A DNA stretch of 64,000 nt from Cryomorphaceae bacterium. Lineage in GTDB: Bacteria > Bacteroidota > Bacteroidia > Flavobacteriales > Schleiferiaceae. The notes under the pieces were generated by a model. The model was not told where the DNA came from. It searched no databases and was given only the letters and a program-made list of their open reading frames with translations. The position numbers and the translations under genes are program-made. Within the stretch, counting starts at the first letter, position 1; the number at the start of each line of letters is the position of its first letter. Below are positions 43,787-54,434 of this stretch, one piece after another. Location: the NCBI GenBank assembly GCA_017858515.1, contig JAFMBM010000007.1:1-64000 (forward strand), in the 5' to 3' direction.

Positions 43787-46700
43787 CTAAATCCTTCCTT
43801 CTACAAAATACATATCCATTTCCCCTTTTCCCTTGGCTTGAATTTTACCTCTATGTATACAAACAAATGAGTCTTTCACCCATTCATAGGTGGTTCCACT
43901 GATGTTCACTTTGCCTACTTCGCCACTGCTTTCCATGCGACTGGCTGTATTTACTGTGTCACCCCATATATCGTATTGGAATTTTTTAAGTCCCACGATG
44001 CCTGCTACAACAGGACCTGTATGCACTCCAATACGGATTTCAAAAAAGGGAAGACCTTGTTCTATCTTTTTTGCTTTCCCTTTTTGTATCACCTCAACCA
44101 TTTCCAAGGCGGCATGAAGTACATCTTGGGCATGCGTGTCATTGGAAATAGGTAAACCTCCCGCAGCCTTTTAGGAGTCTCCTATGGTTTTTATTTTCTC
44201 TATACCGTATTTTTCACAGATGCGATCGAATTCAGAAAAGCAAAAGTGCAGGTCTTTGACCAGTTCTTTCGGGCTCAACTTCTCGCTAAGGGTAGTAAAG
44301 CCTCTAAAGTCTGTAAAGAGAACCGTTACAAAGTTGATGAGCTGAGCTTCTGAACTCCCCTTTACCTTCAGTTCTTCTGCTATTTCTTCCGGCAAAATAT
44401 TCAGTAGAAGATCATCTGACTTTTTCTTCTCGATAAAGAGTTCTTCTGTTCTTTCTTCTACCGTTTTTTCCAACTTCGTCTTTTCATCCCTCAATCGTTG
44501 TTCACGCCATTTGATAATCAGAAATAGCACTGCAAAGAAAGAGACCGCGTACATCAAATACGCCCACCAAGTGCGGTACCATGGGGGTAAGACCTTAAAT
44601 GAATACGTAATTGGCTCAGACCAAACACCATTGGCTGACTGTGCTTTTATTTTAAAAGTATAGCTTCCCTCATGGATATTACCAAAGCGAACATTGGATT
44701 GATGGGTTATAGGGTTCCAATCTTTGTCGTAGCCTTCCAGTATATATTGATACTTAACCAAAGAGGGTCTATCTGTTTCAATGGCGACAAACTCAAAGCC
44801 TATTTGGTTGTGTTCATAGGGGATTACCAGATGTATCGGCAAGGAATAAAATGGTGTAACTCCATCGAATTGAAGATTGCCAAAACGTTGCCGCATGGCC
44901 TCCCTTTCTGCTGTATTCATCTCACTTCCAAAGAGAAAAACTTCTTCTACTATATGAGCAGGAGCTCTAACGACTCCAATGGAATCAAATAGTGAAGGCT
45001 TTTCCTTTAAAGGCTCGTTTCGGGCAGAGAGCAAGTTGTGCCAAGAAATATCTTCATCCTCAATTTTAATAGATTCGATGATTAAAGTAGGTGGATCTAG
45101 ATCCTTCCGCAAGGCCTCCGGGTTGAAACGAACGAGAGCTGTTTTTTGAGAGCCCGTTCCTAGCCATAGAATGCCCTTGCTATCTTGGAACAGGCAGTTT
45201 TGTCCAATATTCACCGCTTTTACAGGAAACCCATTCGAAGTGTTATAGGTTTCAATCTCCCTGAGCTGAGAAAGCGCATCGGTTGGCAAAAACAATGTGA
45301 TTCCTTCATTGGTGCCTATTGCCATTCTTCCGTCCTCTAACTGAAGTACATGGCATACAAAATTGTCTGGCAATCCGTCCTTGGTTGTAAATGTCTTAAA
45401 AAGGGAAGGGCTCTTTCCTAGAATTTCAAGTTCAGCTGCTGTGTTGCGACTGCTATCTTTTCTAGCCAAAACCGATGCTTTTGCTAGGTCAGACAACTGC
45501 TTCACTTTTTCTACTGGCGAACACTGAGTCCTTTTTCTGTACCGAACCAGAGATTGCCTATTTTGTCTTGAAAAATCGACAAAATGGCATCGTTCGTCAA
45601 ACCATGCGCGGTGGATAAGTTTATGAACGATTGTCCATCGAATCGGCTTATTCCTTGACCCAAAGTACCAAACCAAAAGTCGCCATCTCTATCTTGCTTT
45701 ATGCTGTAAACATAATCGTAGGCCAATCCTTGAGCACTTGAAAAGTTGGTGAAGCTTTCGGCGCCTGAGAAGAGTGAATCAGAAGGATTGTATTTACTCA
45801 ATCCTCTTCCATTGGTACCGAGCCAGAGGTTTCCAGATTTATCCTCAATCATACACATCACATTATTGTCACTTAATCCTTGCTCCGTTGAATAGTTTGT
45901 AATGGACTGAGCTTCATTCTTGAGTGAATTTCCTGGATTATACTTACTTAGCCCGCCTCCGAAGGTTGCAAACCAATACGCACCTAATTGGTCTTCGACA
46001 ACTCCCCAAACACCATTGCTTTCAAGGCCTTGGTCTGTAGTAATAGGATTAAAACCCTTACCATCGTAACTGCAAACGCCTCCATTCAAAGTACCGAACC
46101 AGAGTTTCCCTGATTTATCTTCCGCAATACTATATATAAAATTATCGGGCAGTCCGTGAGCAGTAGAAAAGCTTGTAAAGGCATTACCGTCGTAGCGACT
46201 TACGCCTCCTCCATCGGTACAAAACCATAGGTTTCCTGCTTTATCTACTGTAATGCTCCGAACAAAATTGCTGGCTAAGCCTTATTCTGTTGTAAAACTT
46301 GTGAAGCGTGCTGACCCTAAAGGATTAGATAGAGAGGGGTCATAATAGCTCACACCTTCTGAAGTCCCGAACCAAAGAACTCCTTGTTTGTCTTCGGCTA
46401 TACATATAACTGCATTACTTATCAAACCGTGCTCCAAGCTAAAGTTTGTAAAACTTTCTCCATTGTAACAACTGAGTCCATTGTTTGTACCGAACCAGAG
46501 ATTACCTGATCTATCTTCCAATATTTGAGACGTATAATTGTCTGGAAGCCCATCCTCTTCGTAAAAATTGGTAAAGGTTTTGCCATCATAACAACTCACA
46601 CCTTCATCAGTACCAAACCAGAGTTTCCCTGTTTTATCCTCCAAAATGCTAATCACAAAATCTCCTGCAAGACCTTGTTCCGTAGAAAAATTCGTGAAGA

Positions 46701-47407
46701 GATGTTTTGCAGTCTTTTTTAGTAAATCTTTGGGGTTTAGCCTACTCACTCCACCTCCTTCGGTACCTATCCAAATACTCCCAGATTTATCTTGGAATAG
46801 GCTTGTTACGATAGAATGTGCCAAGCCTTGTTCTGTTGAAATAGTTGTGAAGGTTTTACCATCATAGTAGCATACTCCCGTTCCATAGTTTCCGAACCAG
46901 AAGTTCCCTGAATGATCTTCTAATAGAACCAAAATAGCGTTGTTCGAAAGGCCATGGGAATTGGTAAAGTTGGTAAACGACTTACCGTTGTACCTGCTCA
47001 CGCCACCTCCGAAAGTACCGAACCATAGGTTTCCCGCTCTATCCATCATAGAGCTCCCTAGCGCATCTAATGCAAGACCATTTTCGCTTGTAAAGGAGCT
47101 AAAGTCTGAAAGGCCTCCGTGACCCGTAATAAATGGATTTCCTGAAGAATCTAGTCTTGCTTGGCCTTCATTGTTACGTAAAACAGCCAAATCTGTTCTT
47201 AGCTCGTTTTCAATTAAATGGTATGCGGGCGGCGGCATACTGTCTAAAACAATTCGCTGCGGTTGCAGACTATCGGGCAAGTATATTAATTTGAATTGGA
47301 GCAAGGCTATCTTGAGAAGTAGCATTGTAGGTGCTCTCGCTGTTTTGGTCTGCATTGCATGCGTACAGCAAGAGTGCTATGGTAGATAGAACCAGCCTTT
47401 TTATCAT
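43787..47407 (-). pseudogene. Broken sensor adenylate/guanylate cyclase with ligand-binding beta-propeller
   Basis: One ancestral gene of roughly 1200 codons is spread over three frame segments. The lipoprotein signal (MIKRLVLSTIALLLYAC, ATG at 47407) leads after a frameshift near 47285 into propeller repeats of the kind LWFGTxxGGVSRYDGxSFTNFST. A TAA at 46282-46284 replaces the Gln of a TEQGL repeat. Another frameshift lies near 45515. Next follow the Y_Y_Y domain, a transmembrane helix near 44560, a coiled coil and the class III cyclase domain. A TAA at 44171-44173 falls at the tyrosine of IGDSY before AAGGLPI. The rest of the cyclase (GVHTGPVVAGIVG, YDIWGDTVNTASRMES) runs to 43787. Four independent lesions indicate true decay. 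Confidence 0.85.
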
Positions 47408-47499
47408 AGGAGATAAAAATACTTTTAATATCGTTTAGGCGGCTATTGGATTTCTGAATTCTTCCTTTATGGAACAAAAAAAGCATACTCTATTCTCTC

Positions 47500-48741
47500 T
47501 CATTGCTTTACAAGCTTATGGGTTCTATGACATCCGTTTCGTTCAAGTCGAAGGAGATAAACTCCTTCTACCCTATCCTCCATATCTATTTCCGTTATGC
47601 TTTGGGTAAGGGTTCCTTTCTCAATCTTTTGGCCGAAGGAATCATAGAGGCTAAAAAAGCAAGTTTCGCTTGGAATATAGCCAGGGATTTCTAAAAAGAG
47701 GAAATCTCGTAATGGGTTTGGATAAATCAGAAGTTCTTGGCAGCTGGCTGTTATTCTAATTCCCGTAGGATTGGAAGCTTTCCAGCTTTCTTTTAGACGA
47801 AGGTTTTCTTGATTAATGCCCGTTGTATAGTATACATCTATGCCGTTGCTAAAGCTCATCCCTCCCTTCCTACCAAAAGAGGGAATGGGTTCGTACTCTT
47901 CCCATAGTAGGCTGTCTCGATTGAAGCTCCACATATCGTTGTAATAATTGGCGTTGCTGTCGACACCTGCAAGAACCAGGAGTTTGTTCTCCACTGCCTG
48001 CAAAGAGGAATGCATTCTTCCAGCAGAAGGAAACTCACTCAATTCTATCCAGCTATCGGTAGCCGGATTGTATTCGTAAAGCTCATTGTGGTATTGATTG
48101 TTTTCATCCCTTCCAAAAATCAAATAGCCTTTGTTGTTGAGAGCCACTCCTGCGGCTCGAAATCGGGATCCAAAGGCCAAATTGTTCTTTTGTTCCCAGA
48201 TATTCTGTTGGATGTCATACGCCCACACTTCATCCATTGCCTCCTCCGTAGAAGTCTTTCCGCCAATTACATATGCAATGCCATTTAGAACAAAAGAAGC
48301 AGAGCCACTTCTTCCAACCGAAGGCAGAGAAGCTTGCTCAGTCCAGAGGTTTAATTCTAAATTGTACTGCCATAAGTCGTTCAGAAATACCCCAGTTTTT
48401 ACTCCACCAAACACATATCCGAAGTTGGAAGAAGAGAATCCCGCAGCATATTGCCTTTCCATTCCACTGGGTAAAGAGGCAATGGGAGTCCATAGTAGAG
48501 TTGAAAAATCGAATGAATAAAAATCGCCTGTTTCTGTCCAGCCCGTTTCGTACCCTGTGCCGCAAAAAGCCTTATTTCCGATTACAAAGGAGAGTCCATC
48601 GTCTCGTTCAGTAGATGGAAAATCAGCAACGGATTGCCAGATTTGAGAATGGAGAGATGAAAAAGTGAAAAGCATAAAGAAAGCGACAAGCATTCTGTAT
48701 TCATAGAAGTGTAAAATCTGCTTCTTAAGAAAACTATTCAT
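47500..48741 (-). CDS. Secreted Kelch-repeat protein with type IX sorting domain
   Basis: This 413-residue protein has a signal peptide (about 17-32, MLVAFFMLFTFSSLHSQ), then about six Kelch repeats (such as FVIGNKAFCGTGYETGW and FVLNGIAYVIGGKTSTEE) that form a beta-propeller. A type IX sorting domain closes it (LLIYPNPLRDFLFLEI ... VEGVYLLRLERNG ... HKLVKQ). It should be exported across the outer membrane and displayed or released. The alternative start at the second methionine (48693) gives a shorter leader. Ligand unknown. Confidence 0.82.
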   Translation of the reverse strand: MNSFLKKQILHFYEYRMLVAFFMLFTFSSLHSQIWQSVADFPSTERDDGLSFVIGNKAFCGTGYETGWTETGDFYSFDFSTLLWTPIASLPSGMERQYAAGFSSSNFGYVFGGVKTGVFLNDLWQYNLELNLWTEQASLPSVGRSGSASFVLNGIAYVIGGKTSTEEAMDEVWAYDIQQNIWEQKNNLAFGSRFRAAGVALNNKGYLIFGRDENNQYHNELYEYNPATDSWIELSEFPSAGRMHSSLQAVENKLLVLAGVDSNANYYNDMWSFNRDSLLWEEYEPIPSFGRKGGMSFSNGIDVYYTTGINQENLRLKESWKASNPTGIRITASCQELLIYPNPLRDFLFLEIPGYIPSETCFFSLYDSFGQKIEKGTLTQSITEIDMEDRVEGVYLLRLERNGCHRTHKLVKQ

Positions 48742-48868
48742 AGCTTTGGTTCATCTCACCCATAAACTACAATTGGATAGATTTCGTATGCGAAGGAATT
48801 GGATTGGATTTATTGGGGAATTGCGAAGTTCTTACCCCAAAACCCGCAGAGGCACAATGCATTGCGTT

Positions 48869-49468
48869 TTACGAGGCCTTTCGGCCACCGCGGAAATAAC
48901 GCTTTTGCCAATAGGCTTCGCTTAGGTTGCTCACCATTACTCCTTTGCTGCTGCTGGTGTGCACGAAATCGCCATCTTTTAAATAGATGCCCACGTGATC
49001 AATTCGCCTGCCATTTATCCGAAAGAAAACGAAGTCTCCTTCCTGTAAGTCCTGCTTTTCTATTGGAGTTGATTCTGCATAAATATCCTCTGCTCTGCGG
49101 CCTTGCAGTGGACTGTTATATACCTCTTCGTAAATCTTGCAAACGAGACCCGAGCAGTCTACACCTTTCTTCGTACTCCCTCCCATTCTGTGGGGAACAC
49201 CCATCCAGCTCTCAATATATTCATATAAATCTGAATTCAATTTGGTAGTTTCGCGTTCATCCTCCTCCACCTTATCTTCCGTACTATTTGGCTTCGCGTC
49301 TTCTTTATCCTTATTTGAAGACTTATTTGTCTTGCCGGCTTTGCGCTCTTCCCAGCTATATCCCAGATTCGTAGAGCCCCTTTCTGGACTGAGCTTCTTC
49401 TTAGACGAACAAGAAAAAATGCCAAGAATAGAGACTGCTAACAGAATCTGAATTCCTATTCTGCGCAT
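48869..49468 (-). CDS. NlpC/P60-family lipoprotein peptidase
   Basis: From ATG 49468 the protein has 199 residues with the lipoprotein signal MRRIGIQILLAVSILGIFS and then Cys; the ATG at 49486 is possible but adds six residues. After a charged linker (about 40-75) comes an NlpC/P60 domain with Cys in KGVDCSGLVCKIYEE and His in RRIDHVGIYLKDG. Such enzymes cut peptidoglycan stem peptides, usually between D-gamma-Glu and the diamino acid. The gene follows the M1 peptidase by only about 47 bases on the same strand. Confidence 0.85.
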   Translation of the reverse strand: MRRIGIQILLAVSILGIFSCSSKKKLSPERGSTNLGYSWEERKAGKTNKSSNKDKEDAKPNSTEDKVEEDERETTKLNSDLYEYIESWMGVPHRMGGSTKKGVDCSGLVCKIYEEVYNSPLQGRRAEDIYAESTPIEKQDLQEGDFVFFRINGRRIDHVGIYLKDGDFVHTSSSKGVMVSNLSEAYWQKRYFRGGRKAS

Positions 49469-49514
49469 GCTCCTTATTCTTGGCATTTTAAAAAGAGGGT
49501 ATTGAAAGAGTGGA

Positions 49515-51776
49515 TTATTCCTTATTCTCTTTTTCTTTTACAAAGTTATCAAATTCAGTAGGCTCTTCCTTGATTGGCCAATAGTTGTTGCTGCGGTTGC
49601 AATCTGCAAGTTCTCTATACGGATCGATCTCAACGGCCACTACCCTTCCTTCTTTAAATCGGAATGATTTGGTGAAAGCATCTTCGTTGCCAATCCAAAC
49701 CTCAGCGGGGATGCGCACCACCTTATAAGCTCCCGACTCGAAGTGAAAGCGCAAAATTACCGGCATAATTAATCCGCCTACATTCTTAATATCGAGCTCT
49801 ACATAATGCCAATTATCTTGTAGCACTGCATTTTTTCGAACCGATTTAGCTTTAAGCTTATCTTTTTTAGCCGCGTAGATAATAGAAATGGTATCGGTTG
49901 CCACCGGATCTCTTTCTATGAATGTAGACACAATAGCCGTATCGTTGCGAATACTTCCAATGTCTCTAAAATCGCCACTATCTACTGAAAGCCAAGCTTC
50001 AGGAATAATGGGCAAAGGATTTCCACCTAAGGAATCGTAAACACGAACATCACTCAGTTCAAAATCTACATTATCAACCGTATAAAACCATCCCCTCCAG
50101 AACCAGTCGAGATCTACAGCACTGGCATCTTCCATGGTTCTAAAGAAATCGGCTGGAGTTGGGTGCTTGAATGCCCAATGCTCACAGTAGTACTTAAAGG
50201 ATTTATCAAACAGCTCTCTACCCATAACAGTTTCTCTGAGGATATTCAAAGCGGTAGCAGGCTTGCCATAGGCATTGTTACCAAACTGAATGATGGATTC
50301 ACTATTAGTCATGATGGGAACAATGCGCATTTTATCTCCCTTCATATAGTCAACCGTATTCTCCGCAGGACCTCTTCTTGAAGGATAGTTTCTATCCCAC
50401 TCTTGCTCTGTGATGTATTGCATAAAGGTGTTCAATCCCTCATCCATCCAAGTCCATTGTCTTTCGTCTGAATTTATAATCATAGGGAAGAAGTTGTGTC
50501 CTACCTCATGAATAATAACACTAATCATTCCGTGCTTGGTACCTGCAGAATAGCTTCCATTCGCTCTAGGCCGTCCACCGTTGAAACAAATCATGGGATA
50601 TTCCATTCCAATCTGGTTGGAATGAACCGAAATAGCTTTAGAGTAGGGATAGTCAATGGTGTATTTCGAATAAACCTTAATGGTGTGCGCCACAACACGT
50701 GTCGAATATCGCTCCCAAAGCGGATTACCTTCTTTGGGGTAATAGGACATTGACATCACGGTTTTTCCACTGATATCGGTAGCCATCGCATCCCAAATAA
50801 ATTTTCTTGAGCTTGCAAAGGCGAAATCGCGCACATTTTTTGCTTCAAACACCCATGTTTTACTTCCACCCGTCTTTATCTTCTCTTGCTCTACGGCCTC
50901 CTCTTGGGTAACAATAATTACAGGCTCTACAAAGCTCTTCTCGGCTTTCTTTAATCGCTCTTGTTGAGTTTTAGTTAGAACCTTTGAAGCATTTTTCAAA
51001 TCGCCCGTTGCAGCCACCACATGATTATTCGGCACTTCTATAGACACTTTATAATCACCAAAGGGAAGAGTAAACTCACCGCTGCCCAAGAACTGTTTGT
51101 TCTGCCAGCCATAAACATCGTTGTATACAGCCATGCGTGGGAAGAACTGCGCAATGGTGTAGAGATAATTTCCATCTTCTTCGAAATATTCATAGCCCGA
51201 TCTACCTCCAATCTGCATTCGATCGTTAATGTTGTACGACCATTCTATATGCATTACAAACTCTTCACCTGTCTTCAACGGCTTGTCTAAATCCACTCGC
51301 AGCATGGTGTAATTAACCGTAGTATTCAACGGCTTTCCCTTTTTATCCTCTGCCTTGTGAATCTTAAATCCACCTGGAAAGCTCGGAAACACTCTCGACA
51401 TCATCCAAGATCCTTCCTCTTTTGGCAATTTCCCACTACGGGTCTTTGCGGTTAAACCCTCCTTGTCTCGAACATTCTGATCGAGTTGAATCCACAAATA
51501 CCTCAATGGATCGGGGGAGTTATTGGTATAGGTAATTTGCTCCCTTCCACTAATTGTCTGCTTATTGTCATCGAGTTTTACCTCAATAATATAGTCGGCC
51601 TTTTGCTGATAATAGGCCGGACCTGGAGCTCCCGAGGCCGATCTATAGAGAGAGGGAGTAGGCAACTCCTCTTCTAATTGCTTGAATTTTAAGTGACTAG
51701 TGTTTCGATCGCTTTGTGCTTTCAGCGTACCGAAGCCAAAAATGGCTAGGCCAAGGAGTAATAGAGTTTTCCTCAT
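49515..51776 (-). CDS. M1-family metallopeptidase
   Basis: This 753-residue exported peptidase has a signal peptide (1-20, ending TLKA) and the zinc motif IIHEVGHNFF (His423, Glu424, His427) followed by Glu446 in WMDEGLNTF, the HExxH-x18-E arrangement of the gluzincin clan. The exopeptidase motif reads QIGMEYPMIC rather than the usual GxMEN, a departure shared by several Bacteroidota M1 homologues whose substrate preference is unknown. A C-terminal beta-rich region (about 580-753) follows the catalytic domain. A perfect -33/-7 promoter pair lies just upstream. Confidence 0.92.
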   Translation of the reverse strand: MRKTLLLLGLAIFGFGTLKAQSDRNTSHLKFKQLEEELPTPSLYRSASGAPGPAYYQQKADYIIEVKLDDNKQTISGREQITYTNNSPDPLRYLWIQLDQNVRDKEGLTAKTRSGKLPKEEGSWMMSRVFPSFPGGFKIHKAEDKKGKPLNTTVNYTMLRVDLDKPLKTGEEFVMHIEWSYNINDRMQIGGRSGYEYFEEDGNYLYTIAQFFPRMAVYNDVYGWQNKQFLGSGEFTLPFGDYKVSIEVPNNHVVAATGDLKNASKVLTKTQQERLKKAEKSFVEPVIIVTQEEAVEQEKIKTGGSKTWVFEAKNVRDFAFASSRKFIWDAMATDISGKTVMSMSYYPKEGNPLWERYSTRVVAHTIKVYSKYTIDYPYSKAISVHSNQIGMEYPMICFNGGRPRANGSYSAGTKHGMISVIIHEVGHNFFPMIINSDERQWTWMDEGLNTFMQYITEQEWDRNYPSRRGPAENTVDYMKGDKMRIVPIMTNSESIIQFGNNAYGKPATALNILRETVMGRELFDKSFKYYCEHWAFKHPTPADFFRTMEDASAVDLDWFWRGWFYTVDNVDFELSDVRVYDSLGGNPLPIIPEAWLSVDSGDFRDIGSIRNDTAIVSTFIERDPVATDTISIIYAAKKDKLKAKSVRKNAVLQDNWHYVELDIKNVGGLIMPVILRFHFESGAYKVVRIPAEVWIGNEDAFTKSFRFKEGRVVAVEIDPYRELADCNRSNNYWPIKEEPTEFDNFVKEKENKE

Positions 51777-51796
51777 TCAATAAAATTTATCCGTAT

Positions 51797-51826
51797 CAAA
51801 GCTAATAGATAGAAAATTAAATCCAA
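51797..51826 (-). promoter_or_regulatory. Bacteroidota promoter for the M1 peptidase gene
   Basis: Read on the minus strand: TTG at 51826-51824, a 19-base spacer, then TAGCTTTG (51804-51797), a perfect TAnnTTTG box 20 bases before the ATG at 51776. Spacing and motif both match the consensus. Confidence 0.65.
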
Positions 51827-51958
51827 CTACACCTTTATAAAAGGCAACACTTGTATCGGGAAGCGGCACACCACCATTTATTTATTGAATTCTTCTATCC
51901 CTACCTTCTCTCAATAAAATCAAACAAACTCTCTGGACAGAATAATATTTTTAAATCT

Positions 51959-52000
51959 AACTCAGTTCGATTTAAAAATTAACATCAATGTAACTGAGTT
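51959..52000 (+). promoter_or_regulatory. Paired palindromes AACTnAGTT, candidate operators for arginine decarboxylase
   Basis: AACTCAGTT (51959-51967) and AACTGAGTT (51992-52000) are each palindromic about a central base. They are inverse complements of each other, and their centres are 33 bases apart, about three helical turns. The flanks also match (TCTAACT and TGTAACT before, CGAT and GGAT after), so they look like two sites for one dimeric regulator. They lie just upstream of the -7 box at 52006. Confidence 0.45.
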
Positions 52001-52005
52001 GGATG

Positions 52006-52013
52006 TACTTTTG
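52006..52013 (+). promoter_or_regulatory. Bacteroidota -7 box for arginine decarboxylase
   Basis: TACTTTTG is a perfect TAnnTTTG box 22 bases before the ATG at 52035. No TTG is visible at the -33 distance, which fits an activated or repressed promoter. Confidence 0.5.
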
Positions 52014-52034
52014 CCACCCACAACAACTGCAATC

Positions 52035-53426
52035 ATGCGCAATAAATACATCGACTTAATAGATCAGACCTTTGTTTGGCCTCAAGAAGAATTTCAATTA
52101 GATGGCGAATCCCTTATGTGGAATGGCATCTATCTAATGGATATCATCAAGCAATACGGAACCCCATTAAAGTTATCGTATGTGCCAAAGATTAGCCAGC
52201 AGATTCAAAAAGCGAAAATGCTATTCAATGTTGCTATGGCGAAGGCAGATTACAAAGGCAAATACAACTACTGTTATTGCACGAAGAGTTCGCACTTCTC
52301 ATTTGTGTTGGACGAAGCCCTTCGGAATGAAATTCATTTAGAAACCTCTTCCGCATTCGACCTCAATATTATTGAGACATTAATAGAGGAAGGAAAAATT
52401 GGTAAAAAGCAATTCATAGTGTGTAATGGATTTAAACGTCCGCAATACATAGAGAACATTGCTCGAATGGTAAATAATGGCTTTGAAAATACCATACCCA
52501 TTTTAGACAACAAACACGAATTGAAGCAATACGAGGAGTTGATACCGGGCAAATTAAAAATGGGAATTCGTATTGCCGCAGAGGAAGAGCCCAAATTTGA
52601 ATTCTACACCTCTCGTTTAGGCGTTGGTTACAAAGACATTGTTCCTTTCTACGAGCAGCAATTGAGAAACCACGATCGCTTTGAGCTGAAGATGTTGCAC
52701 TTCTTTATTAATACAGGCATAAACGACACGGCTTATTATTGGAGTGAATTGCTGAAATGTGTGAATGTGTATTGCGACTTAAAGAAAATCTGCCCTAGCT
52801 TAGACTCATTAAACATCGGCGGCGGATTCCCCATTAAAAACTCGCTCTCTTTTCAATATGACTATGCCTATATGGCAGAAGAAATTATTGCACAGATAAA
52901 GGCTGTTTGCAATGAGAAAGGAATAAAGGAGCCCCATATTTTTACTGAATTCGGCAGCTATACTGTTGGAGAGAGTGGTGCTATTCTCTTTTCGATAATG
53001 GATCAAAAAAAGCAAAACGATAAAGAGAATTGGAACATGATAGATGGATCTTTCATGACAACCCTTCCGGATGCATGGGCTATAAACAAGCGCTTCATGC
53101 TCTTGGCAGTAAACAATTGGAATAAAGAGTATGAAAGGGTATTACTAGGCGGACTCACCTGCGATAGCGATGATTACTACAACTCGGAGCAGCATGCCAA
53201 TGCCATTTACCTGCCCAAGTTCGACTCTGAACAAACTCAATACATTGGCTTCTTTAATACTGGAGCGTATCAAGACTCCTTGGCAGGATATGGCGGAATT
53301 CAACACTGTCTATTGCCGGCGCCTAAGCACATTGTAATTGACGAAGACGACGATGGAGAGATCCGCACCCGACTCTTTGCGAAGGAGCAGAGCTACAAGA
53401 GCATGTTGAAGATACTTGGCTATTAA
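52035..53426 (+). CDS. speA: Arginine decarboxylase, PLP-dependent alanine-racemase-fold type
   Basis: This 463-residue enzyme closely follows the flavobacterial arginine decarboxylase type. It has CYCTKSSHFSFVLDEAL with the pyridoxal-binding Lys84, CNGFKRPQYIENIA, LNIGGGFPIKNS for phosphate binding, FTEFGSYTVGES and LLGGLTCDSDDYYNSEQ with the essential Cys-Asp pair near the active site. It should convert arginine to agmatine for polyamine synthesis. ATG 52035 is the right start; the upstream TTG at 51999 lies before the promoter box. Other decarboxylase substrates in this fold group (lysine, carboxynorspermidine) cannot be fully excluded. The DHS-like gene follows after 19 bases. Confidence 0.85.
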   Translation: MRNKYIDLIDQTFVWPQEEFQLDGESLMWNGIYLMDIIKQYGTPLKLSYVPKISQQIQKAKMLFNVAMAKADYKGKYNYCYCTKSSHFSFVLDEALRNEIHLETSSAFDLNIIETLIEEGKIGKKQFIVCNGFKRPQYIENIARMVNNGFENTIPILDNKHELKQYEELIPGKLKMGIRIAAEEEPKFEFYTSRLGVGYKDIVPFYEQQLRNHDRFELKMLHFFINTGINDTAYYWSELLKCVNVYCDLKKICPSLDSLNIGGGFPIKNSLSFQYDYAYMAEEIIAQIKAVCNEKGIKEPHIFTEFGSYTVGESGAILFSIMDQKKQNDKENWNMIDGSFMTTLPDAWAINKRFMLLAVNNWNKEYERVLLGGLTCDSDDYYNSEQHANAIYLPKFDSEQTQYIGFFNTGAYQDSLAGYGGIQHCLLPAPKHIVIDEDDDGEIRTRLFAKEQSYKSMLKILGY

Positions 53427-53445
53427 TACCAGAAATAAAAAGAAT

Positions 53446-54417
53446 ATGAAAGGACCTGTTTCACAATTTATTGAGCATCATTATAGGCATTTTAACGCGG
53501 CTGCATTAATGGATGCTGCTAAAGGTTACGTTACCCATTTGGTAGAAGGTGGAAAGATGATGATCACCCTCGCAGGTGCTATGAGTACTGCCGAACTTGG
53601 TGTAAGTCTCGCCGAAATGATTCGCCAAGGTAAGGTGGATATCATTTCTTGTACGGGTGCAAATTTGGAGGAAGATTTAATGAATCTCGTTGCACACAAC
53701 AGCTACAAACGCGTCCCCAACTACCGCGATTTAAGTCCTGCCGAAGAAAGAGCCCTCTTAGATGATGGCTTCAATCGTGTAACCGACACTTGCATTCCAG
53801 AAGAAGAAGCATTCCGCCGTTTGCAGAAGCATATCTACAAACTATGGAAAGATGCTCAAGACGCTGGAAAGCGATTCTTTCCGCATGAGTATATGTACCA
53901 AATGTTGCTTTCAGGTGTTTTGGAACAGTATTACGAAATCGACCCAAAAGACAGTTGGATGTTGGCAGCAGCCGAGAAAAACCTACCTATAGTAGTTCCA
54001 GGATGGGAAGACAGCACCATGGGCAACATCTTCGCCTCCTACTGCATAAAGGGAGAACTTCAAGCCTCTACTGTTAAAAGTGGAATTGAATATATGGGCT
54101 ATCTCGCCGATTGGTATGTGAAGAATAGCGAAGGAAAAGGAGTTGGATTCTTCCAAATTGGGGGAGGAATTGCGGGTGATTTTCCGATTTGCGTAGTACC
54201 CATGCTATACCAAGACATGGAAATGGAACAAATCCCCTTCTGGTCTTATTTCTGTCAAATCTCCGATAGCACAACCAGTTACGGTTCTTATTCGGGTGCA
54301 GTTCCGAATGAAAAAATCACTTGGGGAAAATTAGATATCGACACCCCAAAATTTGTCGTCGAAAGTGATGCTACTATTGTTGCTCCGCTTATTTTTGCGT
54401 GGATTCTGGGAATGTAG
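53446..54417 (+). CDS. Deoxyhypusine-synthase-like enzyme (probable polyamine aminobutyl/aminopropyl transferase)
   Basis: This 323-residue member of the DHS superfamily has a Rossmann-like NAD-binding core with MMITLAGAMSTAELGVSLAEM, ISCTGANLEEDLMNLVAHN and IGGGIAGDFPICVVPM. The catalytic lysine is in place as Lys295 in ITWGKLDIDTPK, matching the WGK motif of human DHS. Bacteria lack eIF5A, so the true substrate is likely a polyamine, as in homospermidine synthases of this superfamily. The arginine decarboxylase directly upstream supports that. Start at ATG 53446; the frame reaches back to 53416, inside the preceding gene. Confidence 0.85.
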   Translation: MKGPVSQFIEHHYRHFNAAALMDAAKGYVTHLVEGGKMMITLAGAMSTAELGVSLAEMIRQGKVDIISCTGANLEEDLMNLVAHNSYKRVPNYRDLSPAEERALLDDGFNRVTDTCIPEEEAFRRLQKHIYKLWKDAQDAGKRFFPHEYMYQMLLSGVLEQYYEIDPKDSWMLAAAEKNLPIVVPGWEDSTMGNIFASYCIKGELQASTVKSGIEYMGYLADWYVKNSEGKGVGFFQIGGGIAGDFPICVVPMLYQDMEMEQIPFWSYFCQISDSTTSYGSYSGAVPNEKITWGKLDIDTPKFVVESDATIVAPLIFAWILGM

Positions 54418-54434
54418 ATTAGGTAATTGACCTT

